Positions 63,098 to 64,000 of a stretch of DNA of 64,000 nucleotides are shown one piece after another. This stretch comes from Taibaiella koreensis (lineage in GTDB: Bacteria > Bacteroidota > Bacteroidia > Chitinophagales > Chitinophagaceae). The translations under genes and the position numbers were made by a program. The first letter of the stretch is position 1; every line of letters begins with the position of its first letter. The notes below the pieces were generated by a model that did not search any database, had not been told where the DNA came from, and saw only the letters and a program-made list of their open reading frames with translations. The DNA lies in contig NZ_QVNU01000007.1 in assembly GCF_003545715.1 (NCBI RefSeq), positions 310,001 through 374,000 on the forward strand. Reading direction: 5' to 3'.

Positions 63098-64000
63098 TTA
63101 TTGGCCTACAGCGCCAATCTTTTTGAGCAGCTTACGGTTCTCCCTTTTATGAATAAGGTTGTAAGCTTTGTAATACAATATAGGAAGGATGAGCAGTGTC
63201 AATATGGTGGAGGTAACCAGGCCGCCGATCACCACAATGGCCAGGGGCTTTTGGGTCTCGGAACCAATGCCTGTGCTGATCGCCGCCGGCAGCAGGCCTA
63301 TGGCTGCCATCAGGGCTGTCATGACCACGGGCCGGGTACGGGCGATCACACCCTGTTCCAATGCTTCTTTGATCGGTATCTTGGCCTCCAGGTTTTTCTT
63401 AAATACACTGATGAGGATAACGCCGTTCTGGATACACACTCCGAAGAGGGCAATAAAGCCGATACCGGCGCTGATGCTGAAATTCATACCGGTGATGTGC
63501 AGGGCCAGGATACCGCCTATAAGCGCGAAAGGCACGTTCATCAATGTCAATACTGAGTCCTTTACATTACCGAACAGTACGAACAGGATCATGAAGATGC
63601 CCAGCAGGCACAACGGTACCACGTTGGACAGTGTTTTGGATGCCCTTTGTGCATTTTCAAATTCACCGTTCCAGGTAAGGTCATAGCCCTTGGGCAGCTT
63701 TACATGGGCTTTTACTTTTTCCTGTGCCTCTTTAATAGTGCTGCCCAGGTCGCGGCCACGTACGGAGAATTTTACCGGGATATAACGCGAGTTGTTGTCA
63801 CGGTATACAAACGAAGGACCGGTCAGCACCTTGATCTCGCTGATCTCCTTAATGGGGATCTTGGAGCCGTCCTGGGTAGGTACCATCAGCTGCTCGATCT
63901 TTTCTTCCGTATTCCGGAATTCCTTATCGTAGCGGATACGGATGTCAAACTTGCGTTCGCCTTCGTAAAGCTGAGTGGCTGCTTTACCACCGATCGCCAT
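63098..64000 (-). CDS. RND efflux transporter permease, CusA/CzcA type (C-terminal part, N-terminus outside window)
   Basis: About 300 aa of a ~1000-aa protein; the Met at the right edge is internal. The visible part includes periplasmic porter-domain strands (PIKEISEIKVLTGPSFVYRD, FSVRGRDLGSTIKEAQEKVK), then the last five membrane helices (NVVPLCLLGIFMILFVLFGN, VPFALIGGILALHITGMNFS, GIGFIALFGVCIQNGVILI, ARTRPVVMTALMAAIGLLPA, VVIGGLVTSTILTLLILPIL). The HME-RND type fits metal efflux (Cu, Ag, Zn, Co) with a membrane fusion protein and TolC-like partner that lie outside the window or elsewhere. Confidence 0.93.
   Translation of the reverse strand: MAIGGKAATQLYEGERKFDIRIRYDKEFRNTEEKIEQLMVPTQDGSKIPIKEISEIKVLTGPSFVYRDNNSRYIPVKFSVRGRDLGSTIKEAQEKVKAHVKLPKGYDLTWNGEFENAQRASKTLSNVVPLCLLGIFMILFVLFGNVKDSVLTLMNVPFALIGGILALHITGMNFSISAGIGFIALFGVCIQNGVILISVFKKNLEAKIPIKEALEQGVIARTRPVVMTALMAAIGLLPAAISTGIGSETQKPLAIVVIGGLVTSTILTLLILPILYYKAYNLIHKRENRKLLKKIGAVGQ

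Overview
The window looks like a chromosomal segment of a Bacteroidota species, most likely Chitinophagales/Chitinophagaceae. Evidence: many exported proteins end in a type IX secretion (T9SS/Por) type A sorting domain; there is a SusR-independent two-component pair made of a propeller sensor and a LytTR regulator; a DUF1501/DUF1800 pair and a DUF3570/DUF4266 operon are present; few genes have Shine-Dalgarno sequences; several upstream regions carry the Bacteroidota -7 motif TAnnTTTG. The T9SS secretion machinery itself is not in the window. Assignments come from reading the sequence; no database search was run.

Layout. 1-9.5 kb: an exported metzincin protease running off the left edge, a propeller histidine kinase with its LytTR regulator, a T9SS cargo protein, and decayed coding sequence. 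9.5-13.6 kb: an aldo/keto reductase with an AraC-type regulator, then an AT-rich accessory patch. The patch holds an orphan gene, a transposase tail, two truncated minus-strand ORFs and a serine-recombinase tail. It ends at a tRNA-Pro/tRNA-Ser pair, with a 17-nt copy of the tRNA-Pro 3' end just outside the gene. 13.7-20.3 kb: dnaA, a 5'-nucleotidase split into two overlapping genes, a small exported protein and an M13 peptidase lipoprotein. 20.5-26.8 kb: a 1256-aa phytase-like/PhoX-like cargo protein followed by a di-haem peroxidase and a mono-haem cytochrome c. 27-34.8 kb: MFS transporter, beta-helix-like cargo, GH3-family enzyme, DUF1501 and DUF1800. 35-41 kb: a membrane-anchored VWA-like protein, TolC-like protein, inositol monophosphatase, dut and pfkA. 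41.4-44.2 kb (minus): thioredoxin-like, ApbE flavin transferase, DUF4266 and DUF3570, overlapping or tightly spaced. 44.4-55.4 kb: T9SS cargo, FUSC transporter, a small basic repeat protein, aconitase, a reprolysin-like protease and another cargo. 55.5-64 kb: L,D-transpeptidase-like protein, polyprenyl synthase, grpE-small gene-dnaJ, prs, rplY, an exported hypothetical, and the C-terminal part of an RND pump running off the right edge.

The least explained parts are the thioredoxin-ApbE-DUF4266-DUF3570 operon, which reads as an extracytoplasmic flavinylation system, and the repeat content. Repeats fall in three groups: a 21-copy heptamer array with related short repeats placed against gene ends at four loci; an 85-bp tandem repeat ahead of aconitase; and a 29-30-bp dyad element at three loci, amplified after dnaJ.
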